From contig JAUNXM010000144.1 of NCBI GenBank assembly GCA_030539815.1, positions 1 through 5,087 on the forward strand: a DNA stretch of 5,087 bases, in the 5' to 3' direction. This DNA is from Methanobacterium sp. (GTDB taxonomy: Archaea; Methanobacteriota; Methanobacteria; Methanobacteriales; Methanobacteriaceae). The translations under genes and the position numbers were made by a program. The stretch's first letter is position 1, and each line of letters starts with the position of its first letter. The notes below the pieces were generated by a model that was given only the letters and a program-made list of their open reading frames with translations, was not told the origin of the DNA and searched no databases. Below are positions 1 through 4,971 of the stretch, in pieces.

Positions 1-53
1 AGCATCTGATCCTGTATTTTATCATCACCGGATTGGAATTTTTTAGGAAACAT
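1..53 (-). CDS. 5' end of an unidentified gene, running off the window
   Basis: An ATG at 51-53 on the minus strand opens a frame that stays open to base 1 and begins MFPKKFQSGDDKIQDQM. The residue mix (charged, hydrophilic, few rare codons) looks coding, but 17 codons are too few to name a family. There is no good Shine-Dalgarno: the upstream bases TAATGATCC match the anti-SD only weakly, so translation may be coupled to the small gene whose stop lies 20 bases upstream. A second minus frame is also open to the edge (the continuation after the TAA at 74-76), so the choice of frame is an inference from composition. Confidence 0.35.
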   Translation of the reverse strand, partial: MFPKKFQSGDDKIQDQM

Positions 54-73
54 GGATCATTAGTTATCCAAAT

Positions 74-308
74 TTATCCTATAATTCGTATAAATTCTTC
101 AAAATGTTCATGTGAGAGTTTTTGAGAGTTCTTGCATATGATTTCTAATTCATCCAGGTTTAGTTTAAAAATCTTGCCAATCATGAATAGTATGATATCC
201 CGCATGAAGGTTCTTCAACGGGTAAAAGTGCAGAAAATATCTTTTACGGTTATTTAAATCAATATCCTGCAGATTCCTTGTCTTATAGTTTTTTATTGCC
301 CAAGCCAT
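74..308 (-). pseudogene. small hypothetical gene split by a one-base frameshift in a T run
   Basis: An ATG at 306-308 has a very strong ribosome binding site, GGGAGG, six bases upstream and opens a 47-codon frame (MAWAIKNYKTRNLQDIDL...) that ends at TAA 165-167 with HTIHDWQDF. A second frame overlaps it and runs on to TAA 74-76, reading KLNLDELEIICKNSQKLSHE and then HFEEFIRIIG, a charged, amphipathic stretch that looks coding. The join falls on a run of five T (A5 at 167-171 on the plus strand). Removing one T makes GAT TTT AAA CTA, so the two pieces read through as one protein of about 77 residues (...DWQDFKLNLDELE...). I do not recognise the family. It has no signal peptide or obvious membrane segment. 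It may be a recent pseudogene, a slippage-controlled gene, or a sequencing or assembly error; the strong start signal argues that the gene is or recently was expressed. Confidence 0.5.
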
Positions 309-313
309 TGCAC

Positions 314-346
314 CCCTCCCGGTTTATAAATAAAGGAATGGGGAGG
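314..346 (-). promoter_or_regulatory. possible Shine-Dalgarno-sequestering hairpin before the small gene
   Basis: In the minus-strand transcript CCUCCC (341-346) can pair perfectly with GGGAGG (314-319), which is the ribosome binding site of the ATG at 306-308. The stem is six G-C-rich pairs with a 21-base AU-rich loop. The loop also contains TTTATAAA, a TATA-like sequence too close to the ATG for its transcript to include the binding site. If transcription starts further upstream the stem could mask the site; if it starts at this TATA the stem would not exist. Confidence 0.3.
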
Positions 347-405
347 TCTTCTGTGTCTGTCCTTCTTTACGTACATGACTTGGATCATCCAGTTCAAAAC
401 TGTTT

Positions 406-420
406 AAAAAACTAGAAAAA
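406..420 (-). terminator. oligo-U terminator candidate after the AAC-like acetyltransferase
   Basis: In the minus-strand transcript two U runs (U5 at 416-420 and U6 at 406-411) follow the acetyltransferase stop by about 33 to 47 bases. No stable hairpin precedes them. Archaeal RNA polymerase terminates on such U tracts without needing a hairpin, so this is a reasonable 3' end. Confidence 0.45.
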
Positions 421-452
421 TTGAATAAAACAATCTTAAACCCTAGAACAAA

Positions 453-1043
453 CTACATCTCCAGGACCATTACTGTCCTTTTTTCATTATTGTAAAATCC
501 TTTTTTAAGATAAAAAACTTCTGCAGGAATTCCTTTATTGGTTAAAAGAATAACACGATTGTATTTTTCTTCAAACAGAACTTTTAATAGATCATTAACT
601 GTTTTGCTACCAATTCCTCTCCCTTGACTACTATTTTCAACAAAAAGTTCATCCAGAAAGAATTCTTTCCCCCTCCACCAGGATCTACGGTGTCCCAGAC
701 AGACAGCCACGATTTTAGATCCTTCACACATGACAAATCCTTTAAAAACGGGGTTTTCAACCAACTCCCCCAAGTAATTACGAGATTGATCCAGGGACAC
801 CCATTCATCGTACCAGGGCCCAGCAGAAAAAACTTCTTTAAAAAGAATGGCACATTCATCCAGGTCTTCCAGGGTGAATTTTCTGAAATTCAAACCATGA
901 CCCAGTTGAATATCTTTGGAACTTTCATTTCCAACGGTATTCTGGGGGGAAAAATCCCGGTGAGATTTAATGGGAATTCTTTCCAAATGCCCCTTTAATG
1001 GATTGCTGGTGAAGTGTTCTTTAACTTTAGTTTTTATGGACAT
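453..1043 (-). CDS. GNAT acetyltransferase, AAC(6')-like, with an N-terminal extension
   Basis: The predicted 196-residue protein is a GNAT-fold enzyme that would move an acetyl group from acetyl-CoA to an amine. The fold begins near residue 51 (LNFRKFTLEDL). GPWYDEW at 75-81 resembles the substrate-side segment of AAC(6')-like GNATs; the acetyl-CoA pyrophosphate loop QGRGIG is at 140-145 after the strand FFLDELFV; FYLKKGF near 177-183 is the usual late GNAT motif. The first 50 residues are a hydrophilic extension (KEHFTSNPLKGHLERIPIKS...) not expected of the domain. The ATG at 1041-1043 is chosen because AGGTG sits six bases upstream; the GTG nine bases earlier lies inside that binding site. 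The gene follows the methyltransferase by 72 bases, with a U6 run between them. The real substrate cannot be read from sequence; resemblance to aminoglycoside acetyltransferases does not show drug resistance. Confidence 0.85.
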   Translation of the reverse strand: MSIKTKVKEHFTSNPLKGHLERIPIKSHRDFSPQNTVGNESSKDIQLGHGLNFRKFTLEDLDECAILFKEVFSAGPWYDEWVSLDQSRNYLGELVENPVFKGFVMCEGSKIVAVCLGHRRSWWRGKEFFLDELFVENSSQGRGIGSKTVNDLLKVLFEEKYNRVILLTNKGIPAEVFYLKKGFYNNEKRTVMVLEM

Positions 1044-1103
1044 TCCATCCACCTGAAATTCATGAGTAATAATCCAAATAATTAATTAATCATGAAATTG
1101 TTT

Positions 1104-1109
1104 AAAAAA
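1104..1109 (-). terminator. U6 run just after the methyltransferase stop
   Basis: Six U residues in the minus transcript begin six bases after the methyltransferase stop (TGA at 1116-1118), without a hairpin. It could give partial or full archaeal-type termination. The AT-rich stretch AATTAATTATT just downstream (about 1079-1092) might then supply a promoter for the acetyltransferase, but its match to box A is poor. Confidence 0.3.
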
Positions 1110-1115
1110 TTATCA

Positions 1116-1685
1116 TCAGGGCTTCTTTTCAAAGATCATAAACAACTGGTCCGGTAAAAAATCATGTTTCTCCAAAAGGGAGAATCCAGCCTGATTCATC
1201 CTATCTAAAAGAGATATATCCGAAGTATAATGACCAAATAAACCTGTTAAACTAAGTTTTCTTTTATTATAATCAATTACCGCTATCCTCCCATCCTGTT
1301 TAAGAGGAGATTTAAGGTTCTGCAAATATTCAACCTGGTTGGAAATATGGTGAAAAACATTGCGCAAGAAAAAAAGGTCCACACTATTTTCAGGTAATTT
1401 TATACCTTCAGATTTTGCCAGGATAGGTTGCACATTTTGAATTCCTTCATTTTGGAGGTTATTCCCCATAAAATCCAGGGAATTCTGGTGGATGTCAATG
1501 GCCTGAACCTGTCCCTCGCTGCCCACTTCTCGGGAAAATTCCTGCGTGAAAAACCCTCCACCAGACCCAATATCTCCAATTACATGTCCTTTTTGAATAT
1601 TAAGATGTTTTATAATCTTTTTAGCCTTATTTTTTGGCGAAGATGCTTCCCTATTTAACATTTTCAACCGAAACTCGTTTAACAT
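1116..1685 (-). CDS. class I SAM-dependent methyltransferase, UbiE/Methyltransf_11-like
   Basis: The 189-residue protein is a Rossmann-fold methyltransferase using S-adenosylmethionine. Motif I is GDIGSGGGFFT from residue 37, the SAM-binding glycine loop. The acidic residue ending strand 2 is in QAIDIH at about 61-66. SVDLFFLRNVFHHI at about 101-114 corresponds to motif IV and the following helix. LKQDGRIAVIDY at about 128-139 is the usual 'LKPGGxLxVxD' segment. The C-terminal part (GHYTSDISLLDRMNQAGF, then a short strand FMIFEKK) is compact, so the substrate cap is small. The N-terminal helix is short and rich in Asn and Lys. I start at the ATG at 1683-1685, since GGAGTG lies six bases upstream; the GTG at 1692-1694 is part of that binding site. 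The 44-base gap to the upstream reductase fragment suits co-transcription. The methyl acceptor is unknown; it could be a small molecule or a lipid. Confidence 0.85.
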   Translation of the reverse strand: MLNEFRLKMLNREASSPKNKAKKIIKHLNIQKGHVIGDIGSGGGFFTQEFSREVGSEGQVQAIDIHQNSLDFMGNNLQNEGIQNVQPILAKSEGIKLPENSVDLFFLRNVFHHISNQVEYLQNLKSPLKQDGRIAVIDYNKRKLSLTGLFGHYTSDISLLDRMNQAGFSLLEKHDFLPDQLFMIFEKKP

Positions 1686-1729
1686 TTTGATCACTCCGAG
1701 TTACTCTGTAAATGATTCTTCTCTGGTTC

Positions 1730-2188
1730 TTAACAGGTTAATAGAGGTGCGTTAGTGAGTACAGTTCCCCAGTTAACCTTTGATCCAACTTCGGGAGTTA
1801 CCAGCAGATTTCCCTCAATCCTACCCATATCCGCTAGGTGGGCCACTGCTTCGTGAAAGGAAACTCGGGACCCATCAGTCATTTTACTGGATTTGGGCAT
1901 GTCCAGGGCTTGGTATCCATTTTCCTCAATTAACTTGCTTAAATGTGAGGTTATTGATTTTAACTGGCAATTTGTCACGTCATATGGTTGTTTTTTGTTT
2001 GTACAGAGTTCTTCCAATGTTAAGTAAGGTAAAGTCACTCCAATACTAATGGCCCGGGGATACTCGGCAATCAGGGATTTGTATTTTTTAACTAGGGTAT
2101 TTTTAACTTGTGACAGATCTACCAGGCCCAGGTAGTAATCCTCACACTCCTTTTCTATGACATTTCTGATTACGCCTTCACATTTCAT
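1730..2188 (-). CDS. truncated epoxyqueuosine reductase (QueG)-like protein lacking the Fe-S domain
   Basis: The 152-residue protein matches the N-terminal half of QueG-like reductases, a cobalamin and 4Fe-4S family that normally reaches well over 250 residues. Visible family segments are AISIGV (about 46-51), then SFHEAVAHLADMGRIEGNLL (about 110-129) in place of the usual 'HKxxAxxAGLGWIGKNxLL', and TPEVGSKVNWGTVLTNAPL ending at about 149. The protein stops three residues later at TAA, exactly where full members go on to the Cys-rich ferredoxin region, so no CxxCxxC cluster remains. Conserved positions are altered: GWIGKN has become GRIEGN and the SHK is FHE. In-frame codons after the stop read EPEKNHLQSNSE and then TGA, so suppressing the TAA would not recover the cluster domain. 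The ATG at 2186-2188 has a perfect GGAGGTG six bases upstream; the TTG at 2201-2203 overlaps it. It may be a repurposed short protein or a decaying gene. Confidence 0.65.
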   Translation of the reverse strand: MKCEGVIRNVIEKECEDYYLGLVDLSQVKNTLVKKYKSLIAEYPRAISIGVTLPYLTLEELCTNKKQPYDVTNCQLKSITSHLSKLIEENGYQALDMPKSSKMTDGSRVSFHEAVAHLADMGRIEGNLLVTPEVGSKVNWGTVLTNAPLLTC

Positions 2189-2219
2189 TCTATTCACCTC
2201 CAAAGTTTTTAAACCCCTT

Positions 2220-2366
2220 TTACAGGGATTGGATTACAGTTAACGGATTAATCTTCTGAGCTGCCCATAACGGGATAGTTCCGAATATCGCATCTTCACC
2301 ACTGCATTGACAGATTATCATGCTGTGAAATCACCGAATTTGTGAGATTTTAATTAAAAACCGCAT
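2220..2366 (-). other. possible relic of a small coding sequence in the gap before the reductase fragment
   Basis: This part of the 380-base gene-free gap is visibly less AT-rich than the rest. An ATG at 2364-2366 reads MRFLIKISQIR, meets TGA at 2331-2333, and the same frame continues FHSMIICQCSGEDAIFG then TIPLWAAQKINPLTVIQSL to TAA 2220-2222. The second part could also start at its own ATG (2319-2321), giving 33 residues, but no ribosome binding site precedes that ATG. GGGGG lies 12 bases before the first ATG. The composition looks protein-like, but I cannot name a family, and it could be chance. Confidence 0.2.
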
Positions 2367-2388
2367 TTTAAACCATTTCCCCCTACAC

Positions 2389-2454
2389 TTGATTAATATC
2401 ATCTATTAAGATTATTACCGATTTTATCCCATTAACTGATTTTATATTAATCAA
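2389..2454. repeat. 11-bp perfect inverted repeat in the AT-rich gap
   Basis: TTGATTAATAT at 2389-2399 is exactly complementary to ATATTAATCAA at 2444-2454, with 44 bases between. The interval also carries two copies of GATTTTAT (2420-2427 and 2438-2445). The right arm overlaps a TATA-like box read on the minus strand, so the repeat could be a pair of regulator sites rather than a transcript hairpin. AT-rich DNA produces such matches by chance more often than balanced DNA does. Confidence 0.4.
2440..2447 (-). promoter_or_regulatory. candidate TATA box for the reductase-methyltransferase unit
   Basis: ATATAAAA on the minus strand, preceded by GATTA, is the best box A candidate between the padR-like gene and the reductase fragment. 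A start about 25 bases downstream, near 2418, would leave a leader of roughly 230 bases before the reductase ATG, or would serve the small relic frame first. I see no better TATA box closer to the reductase; the TTTAAAAA at about 2207-2214 lies too near its ribosome binding site. Confidence 0.3.
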
Positions 2455-2568
2455 AGCTAATACTAAGCCAATTCTCGTCATGAAATATGTGAAAATACTA
2501 AATTTGAGCTTTATTTTAATATACGTTGATAATTTTTGATTTACTACCATTAACGACTGTGTACCTAA

Positions 2569-3075
2569 TTATCTATCTTGAAGAGATTGTTCGATATTTT
2601 TCAGTCGTCCACTTAATTCTTCTATTATTTCCTCATGTGGAACCAGTTTTTCTTCTTTAATATCCTCCAAAAAGGAAATATATCCCTCTATTTCAGTTAA
2701 AGCTTTGGCAATGGAATATTCTCCACGATCCATTTTTTCATGTGGTTTGAAACGTCCGTAAAGTTTGTTAATAACTTTATTTCCCTTTTCAGTGAGCTCA
2801 TATTTTCCATCTTCGCGTTTGGTGAGTAGACCTTCGTTAACCATTTTTTTTAACATGGGGTACACAGAACCTGGCGAAGGTCTTGGCGATCTGTGTCTCC
2901 GGTGTGATTTACAGGATTCGTGGTGTGCCTGTATGGCATCCATGACCCCTACCCCATTTCCAGGACCGTTTTCATCCAGAACATGGAGTATTAATATTCT
3001 CAAACCACCGAATTGTTGCATTTGTTCCATTTTTTCATGGAATTCTTTGTGCAGATTTTTAAAGGCATCCCACAT
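2569..3075 (-). CDS. PadR-family transcriptional regulator
   Basis: The 168-residue protein is a winged-helix repressor of the PadR family. The core runs from about 21 to 106: FGGLRILILHVLDENG is helix 1, GVMDAIQAHH is helix 2, PSPGSVYPMLKKMVNEGLL (66-84) is the recognition helix with the family signature, and TKREDGKYELTEKG (85-98) is the wing. Residues 119-168 form a long, charged C-terminal helix suited to dimerisation. Unusual is the segment HHESCKSHRRHR (51-62) before the recognition helix, a His/Arg-rich insert with one Cys. The ATG at 3073-3075 is the first in frame after a TGA; GGAGGG lies 11 bases upstream, a rather long spacing. The gene stands alone, with gaps of 380 and 255 bases around it and no transporter beside it, although PadR genes often sit next to the efflux genes they control. 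The ATATCG sites upstream suggest autoregulation. The ligand is unknown. Confidence 0.92.
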   Translation of the reverse strand: MWDAFKNLHKEFHEKMEQMQQFGGLRILILHVLDENGPGNGVGVMDAIQAHHESCKSHRRHRSPRPSPGSVYPMLKKMVNEGLLTKREDGKYELTEKGNKVINKLYGRFKPHEKMDRGEYSIAKALTEIEGYISFLEDIKEEKLVPHEEIIEELSGRLKNIEQSLQDR

Positions 3076-3111
3076 ATTGAATCAAACCCTCCAGAGATTT
3101 AATATCATATT

Positions 3112-3240
3112 TATAATATCGTGCCATAGATATAATATCGAAAAATTGATATCACGAAATCATTGATAAGTTATTTAACATGATTTAATCAGTTTATATC
3201 CACAAAATATCAAGTTACCGATATCGACTAATCGATATTA
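3112..3240. promoter_or_regulatory. cluster of ATATCG half-sites, probable PadR operators
   Basis: TATAATATCG occurs twice as a perfect 10-bp direct repeat (3112-3121 and 3131-3140), 19 bases apart, about two helical turns. The inverse half-site CGATATTA is at 3233-3240. Two 8-bp palindromes, TGATATCA (3147-3154) and CGATATCG (3219-3226), share the same core. All lie between the strong box A at 3251-3258 and the padR-like start, and the direct repeats themselves contain TATA-like sequence. Such placement fits repression by blocking TBP or polymerase. Assigning the sites to this PadR protein is an inference from position. Confidence 0.55.
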
Positions 3241-3250
3241 AGCTGATCAT

Positions 3251-3265
3251 TATATAAATAGTTTG
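3251..3265 (-). promoter_or_regulatory. strong archaeal promoter (BRE plus box A) upstream of padR
   Basis: On the minus strand AAACTATTTATATA places an A-rich BRE directly upstream of TTTATATA, the classic methanogen box A (TATATAAA at 3251-3258 on the plus strand). Transcription should start about 25 bases downstream, near 3227, inside the CGATATCG/CGATATTA sites, giving a leader of about 150 bases. TATA-like sequences at about 3106-3116 and 3130-3140 could be nearer alternatives. Confidence 0.55.
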
Positions 3266-3288
3266 TGCTAAAAGTGTTGAACTTGCCT

Positions 3289-3293
3289 AAAAA
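3289..3293 (-). terminator. weak U5 terminator candidate after the hydrolase
   Basis: UUAUUUUUAGG in the minus transcript begins about 37 bases after the hydrolase stop. It is the only notable U tract before the padR promoter and lacks a hairpin. Its position just upstream of the box A at 3251-3258 is what one expects at the end of a separate transcription unit. Confidence 0.3.
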
Positions 3294-3330
3294 TAAGATG
3301 TAGGGATATAATAAAACTAATAATAGGACT

Positions 3331-4134
3331 CTATAAACCCGGATAGGAACTTAATGATTTAACACCATCTCCAAGAGGTTTTTTAGTTATAAAACTCCTT
3401 AAAATTTTGTTAAAAAGTTCAGGTGATTCCATATTCCAAACATGACCCCCTTTTGGAATTACATATGCTTTTGAATTGGGAAGAACCTCAACCAAATACT
3501 TGGCTGATTCTTTAATAACCTTGTAATCTTTTTCACCCATCATAACCAGCACCGGAACACTTGCCCCCTGCAAACCTGATGGTAAGCTGAAGAAGAGATT
3601 CTCATGAAGAATTTTGTGGAGGGAATCTCCATCGATCTGTTGGGTGGATTCTTTGAACTTGTGAAAATAACCCTTAGGAATATTATAAGTTCTCATATTG
3701 GCCTTTATAAAGAATTCAGTGTTTTTTACTGGTAAATATGCCTTAAAGGTGTAGTTTAACAGTTTAAACAAGGTTTCAGTGTGAGGGATGGTGCGCAGGA
3801 GAGTTCCAGTGATAAATGTACGATCAATCACCTCCGGATGGGTTGACAGTATCTGGACTATGATCTGCGAACCCAGAGACAAACCCACCAGATGGGCTTT
3901 CCCATTATGTGCCCGGGTCCGGATGAGTTCAACCACCATCCTCCCAGCACCTTCAATGGTGAATGGCTTTATTTGTGCACTCTGCCCGTGTTCTGGAAGA
4001 TCAGGAACCAGACAATGGTAATCCTGGAATGATTTTATCTGTTCATCCCATATCCACCCTGCCAGACCCCCACCATGGAGGAAAATAATGGTTTCAGGGT
4101 TTTTCTGGCCTGTCTCTTTAACCGATAAAATCAT
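3331..4134 (-). CDS. alpha/beta hydrolase
   Basis: The 267-residue cytosolic protein has the alpha/beta-hydrolase fold (Abhydrolase_1/6 type). HGGG at 20-23 in [16 protein letters not shown] is the oxyanion-hole segment, [10 protein letters not shown] at 43-52 the usual 'D-PGHGxS' turn, and GLSLG at 84-88 the nucleophile elbow with Ser86. Asp203 in MGEKDYKV and His231 in [15 protein letters not shown] complete the triad in the right order and spacing. A helical cap of about 75 residues lies between the nucleophile half and Asp203. The length is normal and no signal peptide is visible. The substrate cannot be inferred; esters, lactones or thioesters are all possible. The ATG at 4132-4134 has TGAGGT seven bases upstream. 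It lies 57 bases after the acetyltransferase stop, with a U8 run between, so read-through co-expression is possible but not assured. Confidence 0.93.
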   Translation of the reverse strand: MILSVKETGQKNPETIIFLHGGGLAGWIWDEQIKSFQDYHCLVPDLPEHGQSAQIKPFTIEGAGRMVVELIRTRAHNGKAHLVGLSLGSQIIVQILSTHPEVIDRTFITGTLLRTIPHTETLFKLLNYTFKAYLPVKNTEFFIKANMRTYNIPKGYFHKFKESTQQIDGDSLHKILHENLFFSLPSGLQGASVPVLVMMGEKDYKVIKESAKYLVEVLPNSKAYVIPKGGHVWNMESPELFNKILRSFITKKPLGDGVKSLSSYPGL

Positions 4135-4161
4135 GAACGATACCTCAAAAATTTGTGCTTT

Positions 4162-4181
4162 AAAAAAAACATTTGGGGCCC
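4162..4181 (-). terminator. U8 terminator after the acetyltransferase, preceded by GGGCCC
   Basis: The minus transcript carries eight U residues (4162-4169) about 22 bases after the acetyltransferase stop, preceded by the self-complementary GGGCCC (4176-4181). It is the longest U tract in the window and fits archaeal intrinsic termination. The hydrolase binding site is only 15 bases further on, so any hydrolase-only promoter would have to lie here or inside the acetyltransferase gene. Confidence 0.5.
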
Positions 4182-4190
4182 TGGTGGTTT

Positions 4191-4793
4191 TTAAAGGATG
4201 TATTCCATATTAAAGGCTCCTTTTTTCCACCCAAAAAAGGATAAACTTTTTTCTTTAAATTTCCTGAAACCAAACCTCTCGTACAATCTCAAAGCACCCT
4301 CATTTTTAATATCAACATCCAGGACAGCCCTCCTGCACCCCTTCTCCCTGGCCAGTTTTATTCCCTCTTTGAGGATGAATGATCCTATTCCCTGCCCCCT
4401 TGCATTTCCATCCACTGCTATTATAGCGTAATAAAAATCATCCACCCCCAGATTAGATAAAAAGAGGCTATCTATAATTTCGATCATTAGGAACCTTAAA
4501 AAGTCCAGTAAGTTGAAGTTAGCAAAGAGTGCCTTTAATTCATGGATACTTCCTATATCATCCCCCGCAGAATAAACCATTACCCCCACGATTTCCTGAT
4601 TATCATTGGTTACCACGTAGATATGCTGGTACCCCAGGTGGTTATCACCTGCCTCCACTAACTTCGCCAATTTCTCCGAAGCATTCCTCTGGTTACCAAA
4701 GAAAAAATCAAATGTTTCGGTATCAGCTTCGTAAATAAGTTCGGATACCTTGAAGGAGTCATGTTTGTTTTTATCCATTTTTTGGAAGTGCAT
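4191..4793 (-). CDS. GNAT family N-acetyltransferase
   Basis: The 200-residue protein belongs to a GNAT subgroup whose N-terminus reads 'SELIYExDxExFxFFFG' (here 17-33), followed by the strand pair [20 protein letters not shown] (56-75). Residues 92-114 ([20 protein letters not shown]) form a hydrophobic helical insert before the central strand [20 protein letters not shown] (131-141) is the acetyl-CoA binding loop and [13 protein letters not shown] (164-176) is the common last motif. Fully intact GNAT signatures indicate an active acetyl-CoA-dependent enzyme. The acceptor is unknown; members with this architecture modify small amines or protein amino groups. The ATG at 4791-4793 is preceded by only a weak GGGGTT; the next Met (residue 6) has no binding site at all. 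The TATA box at 4845-4855 would give a leader of about 30 bases. It is the first gene of its unit in the window. Confidence 0.93.
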   Translation of the reverse strand: MHFQKMDKNKHDSFKVSELIYEADTETFDFFFGNQRNASEKLAKLVEAGDNHLGYQHIYVVTNDNQEIVGVMVYSAGDDIGSIHELKALFANFNLLDFLRFLMIEIIDSLFLSNLGVDDFYYAIIAVDGNARGQGIGSFILKEGIKLAREKGCRRAVLDVDIKNEGALRLYERFGFRKFKEKSLSFFGWKKGAFNMEYIL

Positions 4794-4844
4794 TTATAAT
4801 TTAACCCCATAAATATGTTTTTTAGTCTTGAATGAACATTTAAT

Positions 4845-4855
4845 GATTTTATAGG
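4845..4855 (-). promoter_or_regulatory. TATA box for the GNAT-hydrolase unit
   Basis: CCTATAAAATC on the minus strand contains TATAAAA. A start about 25 bases downstream, near 4822-4826, leaves a leader of about 30 bases before the ATG at 4793. TTATATTA at 4861-4868 and CATATTTATGG at 4807-4817 are weaker alternatives, the latter too near the start codon unless the leader is almost absent. Confidence 0.45.
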
Positions 4856-4879
4856 AGAAATAATATAATAATTGCCTTT

Positions 4880-4914
4880 TTATCAATATTTGTTGCTTGT
4901 TGTTATCAATATTT
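4880..4914. repeat. 12-bp tandem direct repeat upstream of the GNAT promoter
   Basis: TTATCAATATTT occurs twice exactly, at 4880-4891 and 4903-4914, with a 23-base period. The near copy TTATCAGTATT is at 5067-5077 and TTATCAGT at 5080-5087. The exact pair ends about 25 bases upstream of the TATA box at 4845-4855, a position suited to an activator rather than a repressor. The binding protein is unknown. Confidence 0.5.
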
Positions 4915-4949
4915 ACACTGGAAATATACGGCTAAACCAGGGATATAGT

Positions 4950-4971
4950 ATGAACAATAAATCATGTTCAT
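4950..4971. repeat. 7-bp inverted repeat ATGAACA / TGTTCAT
   Basis: ATGAACA (4950-4956) is the exact complement of TGTTCAT (4965-4971) across an 8-base spacer, making a 22-base dyad. GGGAT and ATCCC flank it imperfectly. It could be a regulator site or a small hairpin in the otherwise gene-free stretch 4794-5087. That stretch otherwise shows only AT-rich DNA and a 24-codon open minus frame from the window edge to TAA at 5015-5017, which is too short to call. Confidence 0.35.

Noticed and set aside
624..998. Long plus-strand open frame opposite the AAC-like acetyltransferase
   Set aside because: Its translation has no recognisable motif, while the minus strand carries an intact GNAT domain with a ribosome binding site. 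It is an antisense shadow.
453..2188. The acetyltransferase, methyltransferase and reductase fragment as a natural-product or RNA-modification cluster
   Set aside because: No core biosynthetic or tRNA-binding gene is present, the reductase lacks its cluster domain, and a U run separates two of the genes; adjacency alone does not support a shared pathway.
2480..2539. 19-codon hydrophobic plus-strand frame MKYVKILNLSFILIYVDNF
   Set aside because: No ribosome binding site or promoter; such frames are expected in AT-rich spacer.
2765..3166. Plus-strand open frame of 133 codons opposite padR
   Set aside because: The minus frame has the clear PadR signature; the plus frame is Cys/Ser/Pro-rich, has no binding site, and runs through the operator region.
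3112..3240. CRISPR-like or mobile-element repeats among the ATATCG copies
   Set aside because: The units are only 8-10 bp, in mixed orientation and irregular spacing, with no spacers, terminal repeats or transposase nearby; operators explain them better.
3251..3261. TATATAAATAG read as a plus-strand promoter
   Set aside because: The element is nearly symmetrical, but only the minus direction has a matching BRE and a downstream gene; nothing on the plus strand follows for the rest of the window.
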